Numbered from the stretch's first letter, positions 37,550-49,779 are shown. The stretch: DNA of 64,000 nucleotides from Daphnia carinata (GCF_022539665.2 NC_081335.1:7378001-7442000); one strand, 5' to 3'. Notes: generated by a model not told the origin, from the sequence alone. Numbers and translations are program-made.

Positions 37550-40426
37550 GGTTTTCGAACGTTCTTTTCTCGGCTTTGCGCTGTGAAATGACTGTAAAAT
37601 GAACCAAACGGCTCAAGTCACTCCACTCTTTATACCGGCAAAAAAAAAAAAAATATATCTTTTCCCCCCGCCCTTTCTTCGATTTCCAATGCTTCTCGGC
37701 CATCCAATCGCTTACTTCTTTTTTTCTCTCTCTCTCTCTCTTTCTCTCTGACGCAATTAGACGAAGGTGAAACAAAAACAAGATAAAAAAGAAAGAAATA
37801 CCTTCTTTTTCTTTTTTTGTTAAACGGATCCAATTTCAACAGACAGTGGATCTGTGTTTTTTCTCCTTTCCCGAACAATAAAAAAAAAAGCGAGTGATAA
37901 CAGTAATTTTTTCCGAATGCTTTATCTTCGACAAGCATTGCAGTGCAGAGACACAATTAGTGACGCAGGTTCCCTCGTGTTAAAACTGAGAGAATCACTC
38001 CAAGTTGGTGTTAAAGTCATGTGGCGTTTTGGGACAGTGGCCAAAACGTTACACGAAAGCAAGTGCTTTTACGGTGTGCACAGCTTTCTTTGAAAAAAAA
38101 AAAAAAAAAATCGAAGCCAAACCATCAGTCAGGGGCAGTCACATGGCCCAACCCGCTGGACTGTGGCCAAGAGCAGCAACAGACATCCCATTTGATCTCA
38201 TGGCTGTGTGTTTCGGTAGCCGTCACTCTGTGCTCAAGTCCGGTTGCTGATTTGCAAGATTCCTTGTTAGTCTAAGTTGTGGTACATGACGTGGTGCTGC
38301 GAAAAGAAACAGGAAAGTTCTTTTTCTTTTCTTTTTTTGGTGGTTGTGTTTTCATAACACCTCGTCGCGCTGCATAAGGCTAACAGATAATCAATTGACG
38401 CACGCTCGTATCCAATTATCATGAAATTTCGCTTCTCGCGTCTTCGACTTCTTTTTGGTTAGATTCCAACTTTGATTGGCCAAGGCAAACGCACCCTCAC
38501 GATCACACACGGCACACTAGAAAAGCCACCGCGTGATGCAATCAGGAATGCGTGATCGCCACCACGTAGCGCGAAAAACAAACAAAAACAAAACAACCCG
38601 TTGCTGAATTTTCTTTGAATTATAGAAGTGTTACGCACACACGCTGCCCTACGTTTTTTGATACGTTATTGATTACATTAAGTGTAGGGATCTGAAAGAA
38701 ATGAAAACGCAACTTGTTATTGGGTTTCTAGGTTATTTATGCATGCAGACGTTAGGAGGGCGTGATAAGCGGAAAGGCAGACGGGATGGAGACATTGCTT
38801 GATTGGGAAAGCTACCGGATACCCCATAATCTATGGATCATTTCACTGTTTCCGTCGCCCAAGCGTCGTCGGTAAGTCTATAGCTCCCGTATATCTTTCC
38901 GGCTGTCTAGCCTATTATACTTCGCTAACCGTCAAAGTCACTCAATGCCCGTCCCAAAACTGAGCTACTCTCTGATTTGTAATTCCCCCGGTTTTGGTAT
39001 TTCTAGTTCCCCCCAAAAGAAGCAAATCCGGATATAATATATTCAGTGTGGCTAGGAATTAAAATGGCGAGGGGGGGATGTACTATAAACAAGGAATGGA
39101 CATGCAGCTGTGCAAATGCAAATCGTTTGATTTTGGCATCTGTTTTGTATGGTGGCGCAAAGCAGAAAAACAATGGCAATTGTCTGGTCGATTTGAAAGC
39201 ATTCAACACGTCGTAAAAAAGAAAACGTACAAGTTTGGCTCATTTGTTTCGACTTGTCAAATGGCTTTGAAAGGGCGTTGCCCGTACAAGGACGGCGTAC
39301 TGAAAAAAAGACGAAAGAAATTAACGCTTTTATCTATGCGATTTTCAACGCGTTTCGGCGAGTAGCAACAAAAACCAAAAATAGAAAGGCTCTACTCGTA
39401 TTCGGAAAGCAAAAAAAAATATCGCTTTGGATTAACGCAATTTTTGTGTTTCTTTCTTTTCGAATTCATTCGTTGACTTTGATAGTAGGGAAATTGAAAG
39501 AAATCACACTTTCAATTGCACTTCATTGTCTTTATTTAAAATCCATTTACTTCACGTTAAGCACATCGGTGATGAAAGCTACTGTGTTTATAAGGAAAGC
39601 TTCAAAACCTTAACGAAATTTCTGTGCGGTTTAATTTTAAGAGGTTCTCTTCAAAAACGATTCGAGTGTTCGTGGAAAACTCTGACGTCCCAGAACGTGT
39701 TTCTACTCTGTTTTCCAGCGCCAGGAAACGAAAACACTTTTACTGTCACACTAAATAAATCCTTGAAGCTTACATAATAATAGATCGTGAGTGTTTTTAA
39801 AAACCGTTATTGGTTTTAATACCCAAAAGCACAAGTGTAATCCAGATCTCACGCCTTTACTTTTACTTCCTGTTCGAATTTTCAGTTCAGAAAGTCGATT
39901 TATCAGGAACCGTTTTTTTTTCTTTTGAAACGAATTGGACTCACGAACGGACAAACAATTTGGTCACTACATTGAGAAACCACGGGATTTGCTTTATTTG
40001 CTTAGAAGCCACACGCGTACAAGCTTGGCTATGTACACAACTGATTGGAAAATTCGGTGTGATGATAATAATTTGCAAATCGACTCGAAAAGACGCAGCT
40101 CATGAATAAATTGCACCTGGGCTCCGGCCAATAGCGAGTGTTAACAAATGTTTCAATTAGCATAAAAAGATGCAGCGATTGACAATCAAAAGAACACAAG
40201 ACAAAAAGTAAATGCTTAGGGAAACCTCTTCTCTCATATATTGAGACCAGTGCGCAAAAACAAAAGATAAACGCAACACCACTGCCCGAATGGGAAAAAA
40301 ACAGACCTCTTATCCAATCTGTAAAAAGAAAATAACAAACATAATAAATCAGCAACGAAGCAAACATCCTTAACAGAATGACGTAGTACCCCACGCAAAA
40401 TACCTTAATGGCGAAAGACAGCCCGT
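37550..40426. other. Non-coding region between the TMEM205-like gene and HBS1
   Basis: It holds a CT-rich microsatellite at about 37719-37750, several A/T homopolymers (for example 38092-38110) and many short shadow ORFs without recognisable domains. The part next to 37550 is the likely promoter of the TMEM205-like gene; no clear TATA box was found. From 39000 to 40400 I see nothing I can name. Confidence 0.45.
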
Positions 40427-43400
40427 TCACAGAATACCGGTAACGAGGCCTGCAGCGATGGTTGTACCGTTTGCTCGGATCATGAATCGACCTAATTCTC
40501 TATAATCCTTATAGAGTTCCATACAAATAGGTCGGGAAATCTCGATTTCCACCAGACCGCTGGTTTGTTTGGTTAAGCATCGAGGCCGCTTTCTAACCAC
40601 CTCGCCCGTGCTCTTGTGAATCTGTGCAATCAATTTGCTGATCGTAGCTGCTTCGGACAGAGATTGATAATGAATGACCACCTGGGGGTGAAAACAAAAA
40701 ACAAAAATTAAATATTACAAAAACTATTTGCGAAAAAGAATTTGTCTGTCTTCCTTGTTCGTACCGGATAACCCTTCGTGATTGGTATGTCAATATTGAA
40801 TATCACAACACGCGCCTGAATCCGTGAGGTTACTTTAATCGGTTGGCTAGGGTCACACAAGACAGAACCAAGGCCAACATCACTTAGATCTGCACCACTC
40901 ACAGTCAAAACAACTTGATCACCGGCAAAGCACGACCCCTTTGAAACCTCGTTAATGGCAATATCTTTATATCGAAAAACAAAATAAAATTAATAAAAAA
41001 TCAAATAATAAAAAGGATTTTTTAAAAAGTATTACTTCTGATTTGAATAATTTCATTTAGCGGCATTATTAGAAGTTTATCAGCAGTTTGCATCATGCCA
41101 CTTTCGAGACGACCTGCTAAACAACAACCCGAGCTGCCACCAACACTTTTAAAAATATCACTTATCACGAGCCGAGCGGGCCGATCCAATGGACGCTCTG
41201 GTGGCCGGAACTTGTCTAGCCAAAGCACATCAATAATTGTAAAACAACGAAAAAAATTTTTGATGAATTGATATGCACAGTTGTACCGATAGCTTGAAGC
41301 AATGTTGGTCCACTGTACCATTCAGTTAGTTTGGGTTCATCCAAAACTGTCAAGTTTTCTCCAGTTAGTCCAGACACTGGCACGTAGAACACATCCTGTT
41401 CTTTATAGCCAGCCTGCTTCAGAAAGGCACCCAAACGAGCTACAATTTCATTGAAACGATCGCGAGACCAACCGACCATATCCAATTTGTTTACAACCTG
41501 ATCAACATTGAAAGTTAGAACTTGACCTAAAAAAATCCAAATACAATAAAAGAAAGTCCGGAACTAATGCTATTTACCACTCCCAACTGACTGACGCCTA
41601 CGATAATAAAAAATCCGTTAGTTTTAAAGCCCTGTTAAAATAGGTAAGAAAAGTAAACTTACCGAGGGATCTGACAAGAAGGGCATGCTCCCTCGTCTGA
41701 CCTCCACTTTCAAAGCCCGTTTCAAATTCGCCGGTAGTGGCATCAACAACCAAGAGGGCGACATCGGCTTGAGCTGCTCCGAAAATCATATTGGGTATGA
41801 AATCGCGGTGGCCGGGCGCATCTAAAAGCGTTATGGATTTGGTTTCGGTTTCGAATTGTGACTGGGCCACATCCATCGTGATACCACGCGATCTAGTAAT
41901 TAACGGAGACATTCAGATACTTCTGTTTTAAGTTTGTAAAAAGACATTCTAGCGGTTAACACTGACCTTTCTTCGCCAGTTTCATCGAGCACCCATGCGT
42001 ACATGAAAGATTGTTTGCCAAGTTTCTTAGACTCTTGTTCGTATTTGTGCATTTGCTTGGAAGACACTTGTCCCAAGCGAAATAGCATGTGGCCCATCAA
42101 CGTTGATTTGCCTGCGTCGACATGCCCTACGACGACTAAGTTGAGCAATGCCTTGGTCCCACTTCTCTCCTTCACGTACTCGCTGGCAACATCTACGCGA
42201 CTCTCGCGCGTGCGACTGCACACGCAGTGAGTTACACATAAATAAACAATTAATTAGTAACCAAAATATACGATTAGTTGAAAATTACGGTTGAGATTTG
42301 GGAGTGGCCGAAGGTGTAGCTGAAGGTGTAGCTTCTCGATCTGCCGGAGATGTGGAACGTGGAGTGGCGCCTGGAGTTCGGAGGTAGCCCAGCTGTCGAC
42401 TAGTTTCTTCTACGGCCGATTCTGAGCATCCGCATGTTTTTAGAGAAGAAAAATGTTAACATTTTCGTACAACAACAGGTCGCATTCATAATAATACAAC
42501 CTTGTTTTGTTGGCTGGCGGTCGGCTGAGCTGCTGGCTTCGGTGCTAGTCGAGGGCAACGAAAACCCGGTGGCAACAACTTTCTTTGCAGACACGACTTT
42601 CACTGGAGTCTTTCCATCTCGAAACTCTGATCCTCTGATTTTTTCCACTATTACCCGTTGAGGATCAAACGAAATCGATAAGCTTAAGGTACGATCAATA
42701 CCAAATGGGATACGATGGGCTGAAAAAGTGAGCTCTGTATTGACGATCAACATCACTTAACAACAAAAAGGGGCAGACTTGGTTCCGACGAAGAATAATT
42801 GAAGACGAAAAAAAATTAAAAAATGTGTAAGACGAGTTTAGAAGGGGGCTGTTTAAATGACACGGAGGCGACTTTTAATAACATCATCCGGCGAAGGGGT
42901 CGTAAAATCGAATGGTTTTAAAGGTAATGATGCGTTAGATGTCATCACGGATCGATCAAATCTACGAAAGAGAGTTTTAGAGTGTTGGCCGTCTGTGGCC
43001 ATTACGCGCCCTAACGGCGATGCTTGCTTGCAAATTAGTGCCATATCCAGTGGACTAGAGTCGACTACAAGTGGTAAGTTCGGAAGGATTTCTGCAGTTC
43101 TAGCTGACTGGACGTTTCTCCGTCCCTCAGCTATCGCGCATTTGCTTCGCAACGCCAAGGCCAAATCAAAGTTCCTCTCAACGCTTTGAATTTCTGGTTG
43201 GCTGTTCGGAAATTGGTTGGCTAATGGTCGATGAAGGCGAGGCGCATGCACCCCCGGCCGACTATGTGGTTGCAAATTTACTCTTGCCAACTCAGATAAA
43301 GAAGGACGAGTTATACTTGTCCCTAGGCTTTTAGACTGGTTCGGTTGACCTAAGCTTATTTTTGCCAAATCAGCTAACTTTGGTTTAGCAAGAACCTGAC

Positions 43401-44487
43401 CATTCCCTGTATTAACTATTGAACCCTGTTTAAAAGGCGCTATAGGATTAGGAGTCGGCCTCTGCAAAGTTGGATTTCTCTTTGATAAATGAAGCGTGGC
43501 AAGTTGACTCATGCTTAATTTTTCTGTACTTAAACTAGATGTGATATCTTACCTTATTGAACAGCATCCCAAGGAAAACAGACACGAGAAGACGCCCCAA
43601 CCAACATATAGAAAAATAAAACGTGTAAAAAGAAACGATTAATTCAATGTAAATCAACAAGAAATGAATCATGTAAACATTAGACTATAAAAATTTACAT
43701 GATATCTAGCAATCACTAACAGAGTCTGAAATATTAAATAGAAATGACTTTTTATGATAAATGGTAGACTGATTACAAAAAATGGTAAGAGCCTGATGTA
43801 CCCCAATGTTAATACCTTGAATCACAGGCGCTGGTTTTGATTTGACGATTGATTTTGTGGGTTTGCTTAATGAGGAAGCAACAGAAGTCTTCAACAGTTG
43901 GTCAAGAGCCTTCTCTGCATCAAAGTTACATGCTAGAATGGCATCAATGCCAGCTTGTTCTGAAAGTGCATCCCCCATTCTGTCACGAAGAAGATCAAGG
44001 CAGGAATACAATTGGGCTTGTTCTAATTCACCTAAGGGGGGTATTCTAGAAGGTGCACCAACATCATTTCCATTTTTGGATTCCTAATATAACAAAGTTA
44101 TTAATTTTTTGTTTACAGAAAATTTCAAGAAAGGATATTGGAATGTACATCTGTAATCAGTTCATCTTCCTCTGGAATATCTGACTGAATATATGCAGAC
44201 ATCTGATGTTCTTGACTTCTATCATAAAGGAAGTGCTCTGCATAGGTCAAGCAACATTGTAAACAGCACAATTGTAATAAGATATAAGTGTTGAATTATG
44301 AAAATTACGCATGCTGGGCGAGGAGGCATAATCATCTTCAACAGAATGGCCATAGACGTCATCATACCCATCATACTCTAGAATACAAGTGTTAACAATG
44401 AATGTAAATGGTATTTACATTACTTAAAACTATGCCAATTATACCTTCATCGTAATTCATAGTTCGAATATTCCTATGTCTAGCCAT
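40427..44487 (-). CDS. HBS1L: HBS1 ribosome-rescue GTPase
   Basis: Thirteen minus-strand exons (44445-44487, 44309-44377, 44149-44237, 43816-44083, 42501-42719, 42289-42421, 41967-42215, 41663-41892, 41578-41597, 41287-41497, 41036-41215, 40765-40964, 40427-40681) sum to 2166 nt, 721 residues, and stay in phase throughout. The N-terminus carries the HBS1_N helix bundle ([16 protein letters not shown]). The GTPase domain has G1 GHVDAGKST, switch I with [15 protein letters not shown]3 DAPGHRDF and G4 NKLD. EF-Tu-like domains 2 and 3 follow. The TMDVAQ switch I sets it apart from eRF3 and EF1A. HBS1 with Pelota (Dom34) recognises stalled ribosomes and triggers no-go and non-stop mRNA decay. Exon 9 is only 20 nt. 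The gene is divergent from CIAO3. Confidence 0.92.
42853..43523 (-). CDS. Alternative terminal exon: predicted SKI7-like isoform of HBS1
   Basis: This 671-nt exon lies inside the HBS1 intron between exons 4 and 5. Its acceptor (ACAG at 43527-43524) accepts the same phase as the normal exon 5, and its stop is at 42853-42855. Exons 1-4 plus this one give 1140 nt, 379 residues. The encoded text has repeated short motifs, [12 protein letters not shown] and [12 protein letters not shown], and ends in [17 protein letters not shown]. The PF-x-F-x-TPSPDD element is the conserved signature of SKI7-like proteins made by alternative splicing of HBS1 genes in animals and plants. SKI7 bridges the cytoplasmic exosome and the SKI complex and lacks the GTPase. 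The isoform is inferred; no transcript is at hand. Confidence 0.8.
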
Positions 44488-44713
44488 ACTGTTATGGTGA
44501 ATCGTCTGAGGATAATTGAAATAAATTGAATTATTAAAAACAAATTATCAGGATGAAAACTATTCCTTCCAAGGAATTCTTATGTGATCAAGACGTTACG
44601 ATAGTGAATTTCTTCTTGTGGATCTTGTAGCAGACATATACTAAACAGCATGCGAAAAAACAAATGAGCAACGCCAGCCAGCGAAACTGAACAACAACAA
44701 ACTATCAAACAGC
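44488..44713. promoter_or_regulatory. Shared head-to-head promoter region, HBS1 / CIAO3
   Basis: Only 226 bp separate the start codons of the two divergent genes, so the region must contain both 5' UTRs and transcription starts. No TATA box is evident. Both are constitutive housekeeping genes, which fits a bidirectional promoter. Confidence 0.65.
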
Positions 44714-46885
44714 ATGGCCACCAGTTCAAGATTTAGCAGTGTTATACAGTTGACAGACTTGGATGACTTCATAACTCCTTCACAAGTATATTTTCAAATA
44801 TGAGGCAAAAAATGGTTCCAAATACCTAAAAGAAATTATGCAAATTTATTTATTTAGGAGTGCATCAAGCCAGCTAAAACACAAAATGCTAGACAAGTTA
44901 CATCTTCAGGAAGTGCCAAAATCCAAATTGGGGATGATGGCTCTTACTCGCAACTGAACAAGGTGGAATTCATATAATTTTATTTTTAGCAGTTTAGTTT
45001 AATCTATTTTTATGTGAGATGACACCAATATTCTGGTCAACCGTAAAGTGTTTGGTTATGTCACACGTTTCCATCAGTTAGATTATGTAATTTGAGCAAT
45101 TTATCAAACTTCCTTAAGGGTAGAAAGAAGACCAACGCCTGCAAAGAGTATTGGTGCACCCAAATTTTGGGCTATGTGCAGTTAGACAAATTCCATTGTT
45201 ATAGGTCATTTAAGATACATTTTAATTTATCTACATTGAAGTGAATACTTTTCTCTTTTAAAAATAAGTAACAGTTTTGGATTGAGTTCATGATTTCATA
45301 CTTTAATGATAATTTAGCATGCATTTCTGCTTAATCTTCAACAAAAAATCAGAATGAAAAATGTTACTTTTCTATTTTTTTTTTAAGGAGGGAAGACCTG
45401 AAAAATTACAAAAAGCACAAATAACACTTAACGACTGTTTGGCCTGCAGGTGATTTTTAATGATGAGTAGAATTAAAGTTGTAGGTGTAATAATACTATT
45501 CTAAATTATAGTGGTTGTATAACATCGGCTGAGAGTGTTTTGATTGGCCAACAAAACCATATGGAGTTCCTGAAGCTATGTAAAGACATTGAGCTATCAT
45601 CACCCAGCAGATCCTTTGATAAAATTGTAGTGGGACTCTCATGCCAACCTATTCTTTCATTTGCAAACAAGTTTCAGATACCTCCTGAAGAAGCAAGAGC
45701 CAAACTTTCAAGTATCTTTCTGTCTATTAGATTGTTGTCCAAAACTCAAAAATGATCTAATGGAACGTAGCTCTTTTTAGGCAACTGGGCGCCGCAAAAG
45801 TATTTGATGTGGAATCATTTTCAGACCTGTGTTTACTTGAGTGTGGACAGGACTTTGTCCATCGATACAGAGAACAATCAACCAATTCAACTTCGATTCC
45901 TGTACTTGCATCTGCTTGCCCTGGTACCATAGCCCTACTCTAATGTTATATCAGATTTACTGACATATCTTTTACGTCAAGGCTGGATATGCTACGCCGA
46001 GAAAACTCATGGAAATTGGATTTTGCCACATCTTAGCGAGGTCAAGTCTCCACAGCAAATAGCGGGCGTCCTTATCAAAGATGTACTGCCCAACGAACTT
46101 CAAACGAGTGCTTCTCGTCTGGCTGTCGTCATGATTATGCCATGCTTCGATAAAAAACTGGAGGCTTCGAGAAGTGACTTCTTTCGCGACGACCAACAAA
46201 GCAAAGATGTCGACTTTGTTATAACTCCCGTAGAAATCGAGCAGATACTGGAAGAATTAGCTATAGAATTCGTTGACTTAAGTCCATCTCAAATTGATTC
46301 TCTGGGTGGTACAACGGATACATCATGGAGCGTACCGTCTGGATCTGGTTCAGGAGGTTATGCCGAACATGTTCTACGTTTTGCTGCCAAGGAGCTTTAC
46401 GGCATGACACTGGGACATGTTAAGTTTCAGCCACTAAAAAATTCGGACATCCGAGAAGCTTTCGTTGAAAAAGATGGAGAGCACGTTTTAAGTGTGGCTA
46501 TTGTCAACGGATTCCGAAATATTCAAAACCTTGTACAAAAAATGAAGCGAAAGAAACGTACATATGATTATGTCGAAATTATGGCCTGTCCATCCGGTAA
46601 GTTTTCAGCCTACATTTGAGTAAACATTTAGTAACACTTTAATCTTTAGGTTGTTTAAATGGCGGAGCACAATTGCGGACAGAATTGATGGAAACGAAGA
46701 CACTCACAGCTAACATGGAGGCTCTTCATGCTAAGCTTGAGCACCGACAAGTCGATGACGTTAGAGTAAATAAATTAAATCATGTCTGGCTTGGTAAGGC
46801 GTCACCTGAGGAACACCTGAATAAGTTGAGAACCAGCTATCACGCTGTACAAAAGTCAACAAATGCCTTAACTGTGAAGTGGTAA
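44714..46885 (+). CDS. CIAO3: CIAO3 (NARFL/IOP1) cytosolic Fe-S assembly factor
   Basis: Seven exons (44714-44785, 44858-44962, 45388-45449, 45512-45721, 45781-45923, 45982-46596, 46650-46885) sum to 1443 nt, 480 residues, close to the usual length. The start MATSSRFSSVIQLTDLDDFI is typical. N-terminal Fe-S ligands lie in DCLACSGCITSAE. The hydrogenase-like part has SACPGWICYAEKTHG, MPCFDKKLEASR, GSGGYAEHVLRFAAKELYG, GFRNIQNLVQ and MACPSGCLNGG, ending in the family C-terminal Trp (TVKW). CIAO3 docks on the CIAO1-CIAO2B-MMS19 targeting complex and helps deliver 4Fe-4S clusters to nuclear and cytosolic proteins. It is not a hydrogenase. The exon 4 donor (T/GTCTAT) is inferred because it keeps the phase and the family alignment. 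Confidence 0.92.
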
Positions 46886-48404
46886 CAAACAAATTGTTAG
46901 TGTGTCTGTTTAATTTTTTGAAGTGATCAAGTAACTGACAGACAATCCTATTCACAACAAATAGTGTTGGCGTTTAAACAGCGTTTTGAAAATCTATATT
47001 ACATTGTTGTATTCGCGTAATATAGGGGCAGAGTCTAGGTACATTTGGTTTTGCCGTATGGTTACTACAAACTAGAAACTTCTCGTACACCCTAATGGCT
47101 GGCCATATTGCTGTCTATGGCATATTGTGGAGAAAGGTTAAATATTTTTATATCTTCTTGTAAGAAGCCACTGTATGTGACGCCGCCGCTGGATTTGGAA
47201 GATGGACTCCTCTGATGAATGCCTTCCGTTTCGGCTTTGTTGGAATCATTCTCTTTCGAGTCCACTATCTTCTTTCAGTTACCATCTTTAGCCCAGATGT
47301 AGATGTAGCTTAACTGACTTCACTTATTAATCGAATCTATGCGAATCTGTATACCGGCATTTAATCAGAGCTAGCAGATCCGGTTTTTTCCCCCCACTCA
47401 TAATAAAAGCTTTCTGGCCATTTAAAACTTTTTCTGCACTAAAATCTAGGACCCCTGTGCTAGTTGAATTCCAGTCTGAGCTTTCTAGGGTAACCAGCTG
47501 GACACACTTGTGAATTTTCCAGATTCTATTTGTCCAGTGTTTCAGTTTAATTACGGTTAAGCTCTGATAACGCTATATTTTCCGGTTGTGCTTTATGCTG
47601 CTAGCCAATTTTTACTACAAATTAACAAGTTTTATTACTGCCATAGGTTGCCTGATAGGCTAGCCAAGAGTTAAAGAATAGAGAAGTCCAAAGGGAACTT
47701 GTGCTTTGTGAAATGAAAGCCTTCCCTCCGTTTTTAGACAAGGTCAGAGCAGCCGTTTAACGACTATACGATAATGGAACGTCCATGCTTTACGTTCCTG
47801 GAAGTCTAGTCTCAGGAGGTATTCAATGTCAAAGCTTTATATATAGATACTGCACACGTGTGTGTCATTAAGGCCTTCTGCAGACATTTTTTAAAAACGA
47901 ACTTTTCTTTTGAAGTCTGTACCAGTCCTTCTAGAATGCTAGGATTGGCGATATAGGAATACACCCTCTTTTTATGAGTAAAACGCCCCTTCAACCAATA
48001 GGAATCGCTTTAAGAGAATTCGTCTGGCAGATAACCATTGCAGCACGTATTGCTGTTCCAGTCGCTCCAGAGGTGTGTTGCATTGGTTGTTCTTGGCTGT
48101 TCTCGAAATTCGGTTGCTGCTTCTCAGTCTCTGATAAATGCTCAGATGGGATGCTTTGTTTTCAAATTTTCTGCTCCGCTACTCTTGTCAGAAATGGATA
48201 AATAGTAGCATAGTAGAACTTTAGATAGCAAAGCCTGTCATGCGGGCATTGTAGTGACTTCCATTTTATTATTTCTGGCGGACATTTTGTTTTAAATCGG
48301 TGTAAGTGTGCATGTGTTAAGTAAAAAGTCAAATTTTATTCCGTGTTTACCCTGTGTGCAGCAGGGGTGATGTAGAGTAATGTGTAAACAAAATGTAAAA
48401 AGGT
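46886..48404. other. Intergenic region after CIAO3
   Basis: No intact gene. One short piece near 47094-47130 reads MAGHIAVYGI, reminiscent of a V-ATPase proteolipid helix, but it is too short and isolated to call. A minus-strand AATAAA context is present. Otherwise nothing is recognisable. Confidence 0.4.
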
Positions 48405-48490
48405 CCACGATCTCTCGTCGGCTTCTCAACAGCTGCAGATGAATGCGAGCGAGTAAAAATACGTATATAGGGCATCGTGGAAACTTGTTT
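48405..48490. repeat. Dispersed repeat, copy 1
   Basis: About 85 bp resemble 52237-52322 in the same orientation: ACGATCT-YCGTCGG, ACAG-TGC-GATG, GCGAG(T/C)AAAAATACG and a GTGG/ACGG-AAA end. The two copies flank the remnant env region and may mark the ends of an insertion or a shared untranslated segment. Confidence 0.55.
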
Positions 48491-48513
48491 TTCCGGTATA
48501 GGGGTAAATAATT

Positions 48514-48714
48514 TCACAGAGTGTTCAGTATTATTGGATACATCGCCGTCTTCCTACGCGGGGCTTCCCATCTGTTTCTTGTAGTGTTGGAAGCGTTTTC
48601 TTCCGTAGTTGCGGTGCTGGAAGCCTCTTGTAGGATGCCGTCATCGTCTTCGCAGTCGCGGCGAACACGTTTAGCAGAGGGCAACCATGGCCAGCGTGAA
48701 TCGTCGTCGGCCAT
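48514..48714 (-). CDS. Small basic/acidic ORF, paralog of the ORF at 53355
   Basis: A 66-residue frame starts MADDDSRWPWLPSAKRVRRD and has EASSTATTEEN and WEAPRRK. It aligns in outline with the first half of the 120-residue ORF at 53355-53717 (MAENHSRQTG...PPWKR, EATSTSSTVEEKDR, DHRRP). The shared M-A-D/E-x-x-SR start and basic KR cluster suggest a common origin, perhaps an accessory gene of the local retroelement family. It may be a truncated copy. No function is assigned. Confidence 0.35.
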   Translation of the reverse strand: MADDDSRWPWLPSAKRVRRDCEDDDGILQEASSTATTEENASNTTRNRWEAPRRKTAMYPIILNTL

Positions 48715-48734
48715 CTTAGATTGTTGTTATTATT

Positions 48735-49450
48735 GGCATGTTTTTCCGATTGCGACTCGGGAGTCTTAGTTTTGGTTCACGCGGTGACCTTGACTGGAAA
48801 TTTACTGGTAGATTCCTCTTGAGTTTGTGAGGTAAACTAATTCCTAATTAATGCATTGTGGGTTGATTATCATTTAATATTTTAAGTCTTAGTTATCATG
48901 TTTCGATTTAACATTGCTTTGGTTATTGAAGTCGGCTTGCTATATGGCTAGATGGCTTATAGGCATAGCCCTTGACTACGTCTCGGGAGTCTTGGTTCAA
49001 TGCTCGCCTAAGGCGTTGTTGAGCTACCTCAAACTGATATTCCTTTATGTTGTATTTAGCCAAAAAAATTATATCTACGAACGACAAGACGCGAGGGACA
49101 TTTTTTTTCTTCAGTTTTTTTTTCTTCTTCTCCGCTTCTTTTATTAGTTTAAGCTTATTTTAATTTTCTAACACCGCCGTAACCTTTTTTTTCTGTATGT
49201 ATGTCCTACAATGAATAATTAGTGGTAGCGTATGCATTCTAGTGTGTTTATTTTTGTTGCGTTAGGATAGTGAATATAATGTGAAGGTGGAAAAGTTTAG
49301 GGAGAGAGTCCTAGACTACAAGGAATATACACATTGCTATTGGGGTGGGAGTATATAAAATTTTTCAGTGTCCTTTTCGCCCCCTTTTTTTCTTGCTGTG
49401 GTCCTTAGTGTTGGATGTTAGGGTCGCGCCTCTGTCGTTTTCGAGCTGTG
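48735..49450. repeat. Duplicated segment, copy A (with tRNA-like units)
   Basis: It shares an ordered series of blocks with 54255-55140 in the same orientation: GTGACCTTGACT and GGTAGATTCCTCTTGAGT near 48784-48825 (copy B near 54280-54325), TGTGGGTTGATTA (48856; 54355), GAATATAATGTGAAGG (49272; 55005) and AGAGTCCTAG-CTA (49305; 55040). The copies are diverged and differ by indels. Confidence 0.7.
48938..49012 (+). repeat. tRNA-like unit
   Basis: A TGGCTTATAGGCATAGCC stretch (D-arm/A-box-like), a GACTACGTCTCGGGAGTC stem-loop and a TTGGTTCAATG B-box-like segment stand in tRNA order. The acceptor stem does not pair, so this is a tRNA-derived relic rather than a tRNA gene. Confidence 0.45.
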
Positions 49451-49542
49451 TCCCACAGGTCTGAGGACCAGTTGTAAAGATGAGGATGACGTTTCGGGGG
49501 GTCCGGGTCCAAAATTAACTTCAGGGTATTTACTGCGCATCC

Positions 49543-49779
49543 CTAATCTTCGGCGAAAAGGTCTGCGTTCAGTTGGCGTATTAGCGCGGTCGTCCTTTCC
49601 TCGATGCGACGCACGTAGCGTTGGCGCTCGATCTCACACGACTCCTGGCTGTCGTGATCCGGAGAAAGAGGCGTCTGGCTGTCCACCTCGACCGTGTAAA
49701 GCATCTTCCCGTGTGGGAAGACGGACTTTACCGAAATTAAGACAATAAATGTAAATCGAACTCGAGGCGTTTTACCCAC
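49543..49779 (-). CDS. Small ORF downstream of the candidate LTR
   Basis: A 78-residue frame of unknown function. A likely internal acceptor near 49728 and the ATG of MLYTVEVDSQTPLSPDHDSQ suggest that the real product may be about 53 residues. It ends in a helical, charged stretch (RRIEERTTALIRQLNADLF). A GT donor (CACG/GTAAGA) at about 49900 in the candidate LTR could splice onto it. Confidence is low. Confidence 0.3.
   Translation of the reverse strand: MGKTPRVRFTFIVLISVKSVFPHGKMLYTVEVDSQTPLSPDHDSQESCEIERQRYVRRIEERTTALIRQLNADLFAED

Noticed and set aside
37719-37750. CT-rich run considered as a GAGA-type promoter element
   Set aside because: It is a simple microsatellite and nothing else supports regulation, though a GAGA-factor role cannot be excluded.
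38000-40100. Several 80-130 residue ORFs between the TMEM205-like gene and HBS1
   Set aside because: None has a domain, splice support or paralog, and the region is low-complexity.
45722-45780. Apparent frame loss in CIAO3 after KLSSIF
   Set aside because: A GT-AG intron from 45722 to 45780 restores the phase and the family alignment, so the gene is intact.
47094-47160. A short MAGHIAVYGI stretch resembling a V-ATPase proteolipid helix
   Set aside because: Only about ten residues match, there is no flanking exon or continuing frame, and such hydrophobic matches arise by chance.
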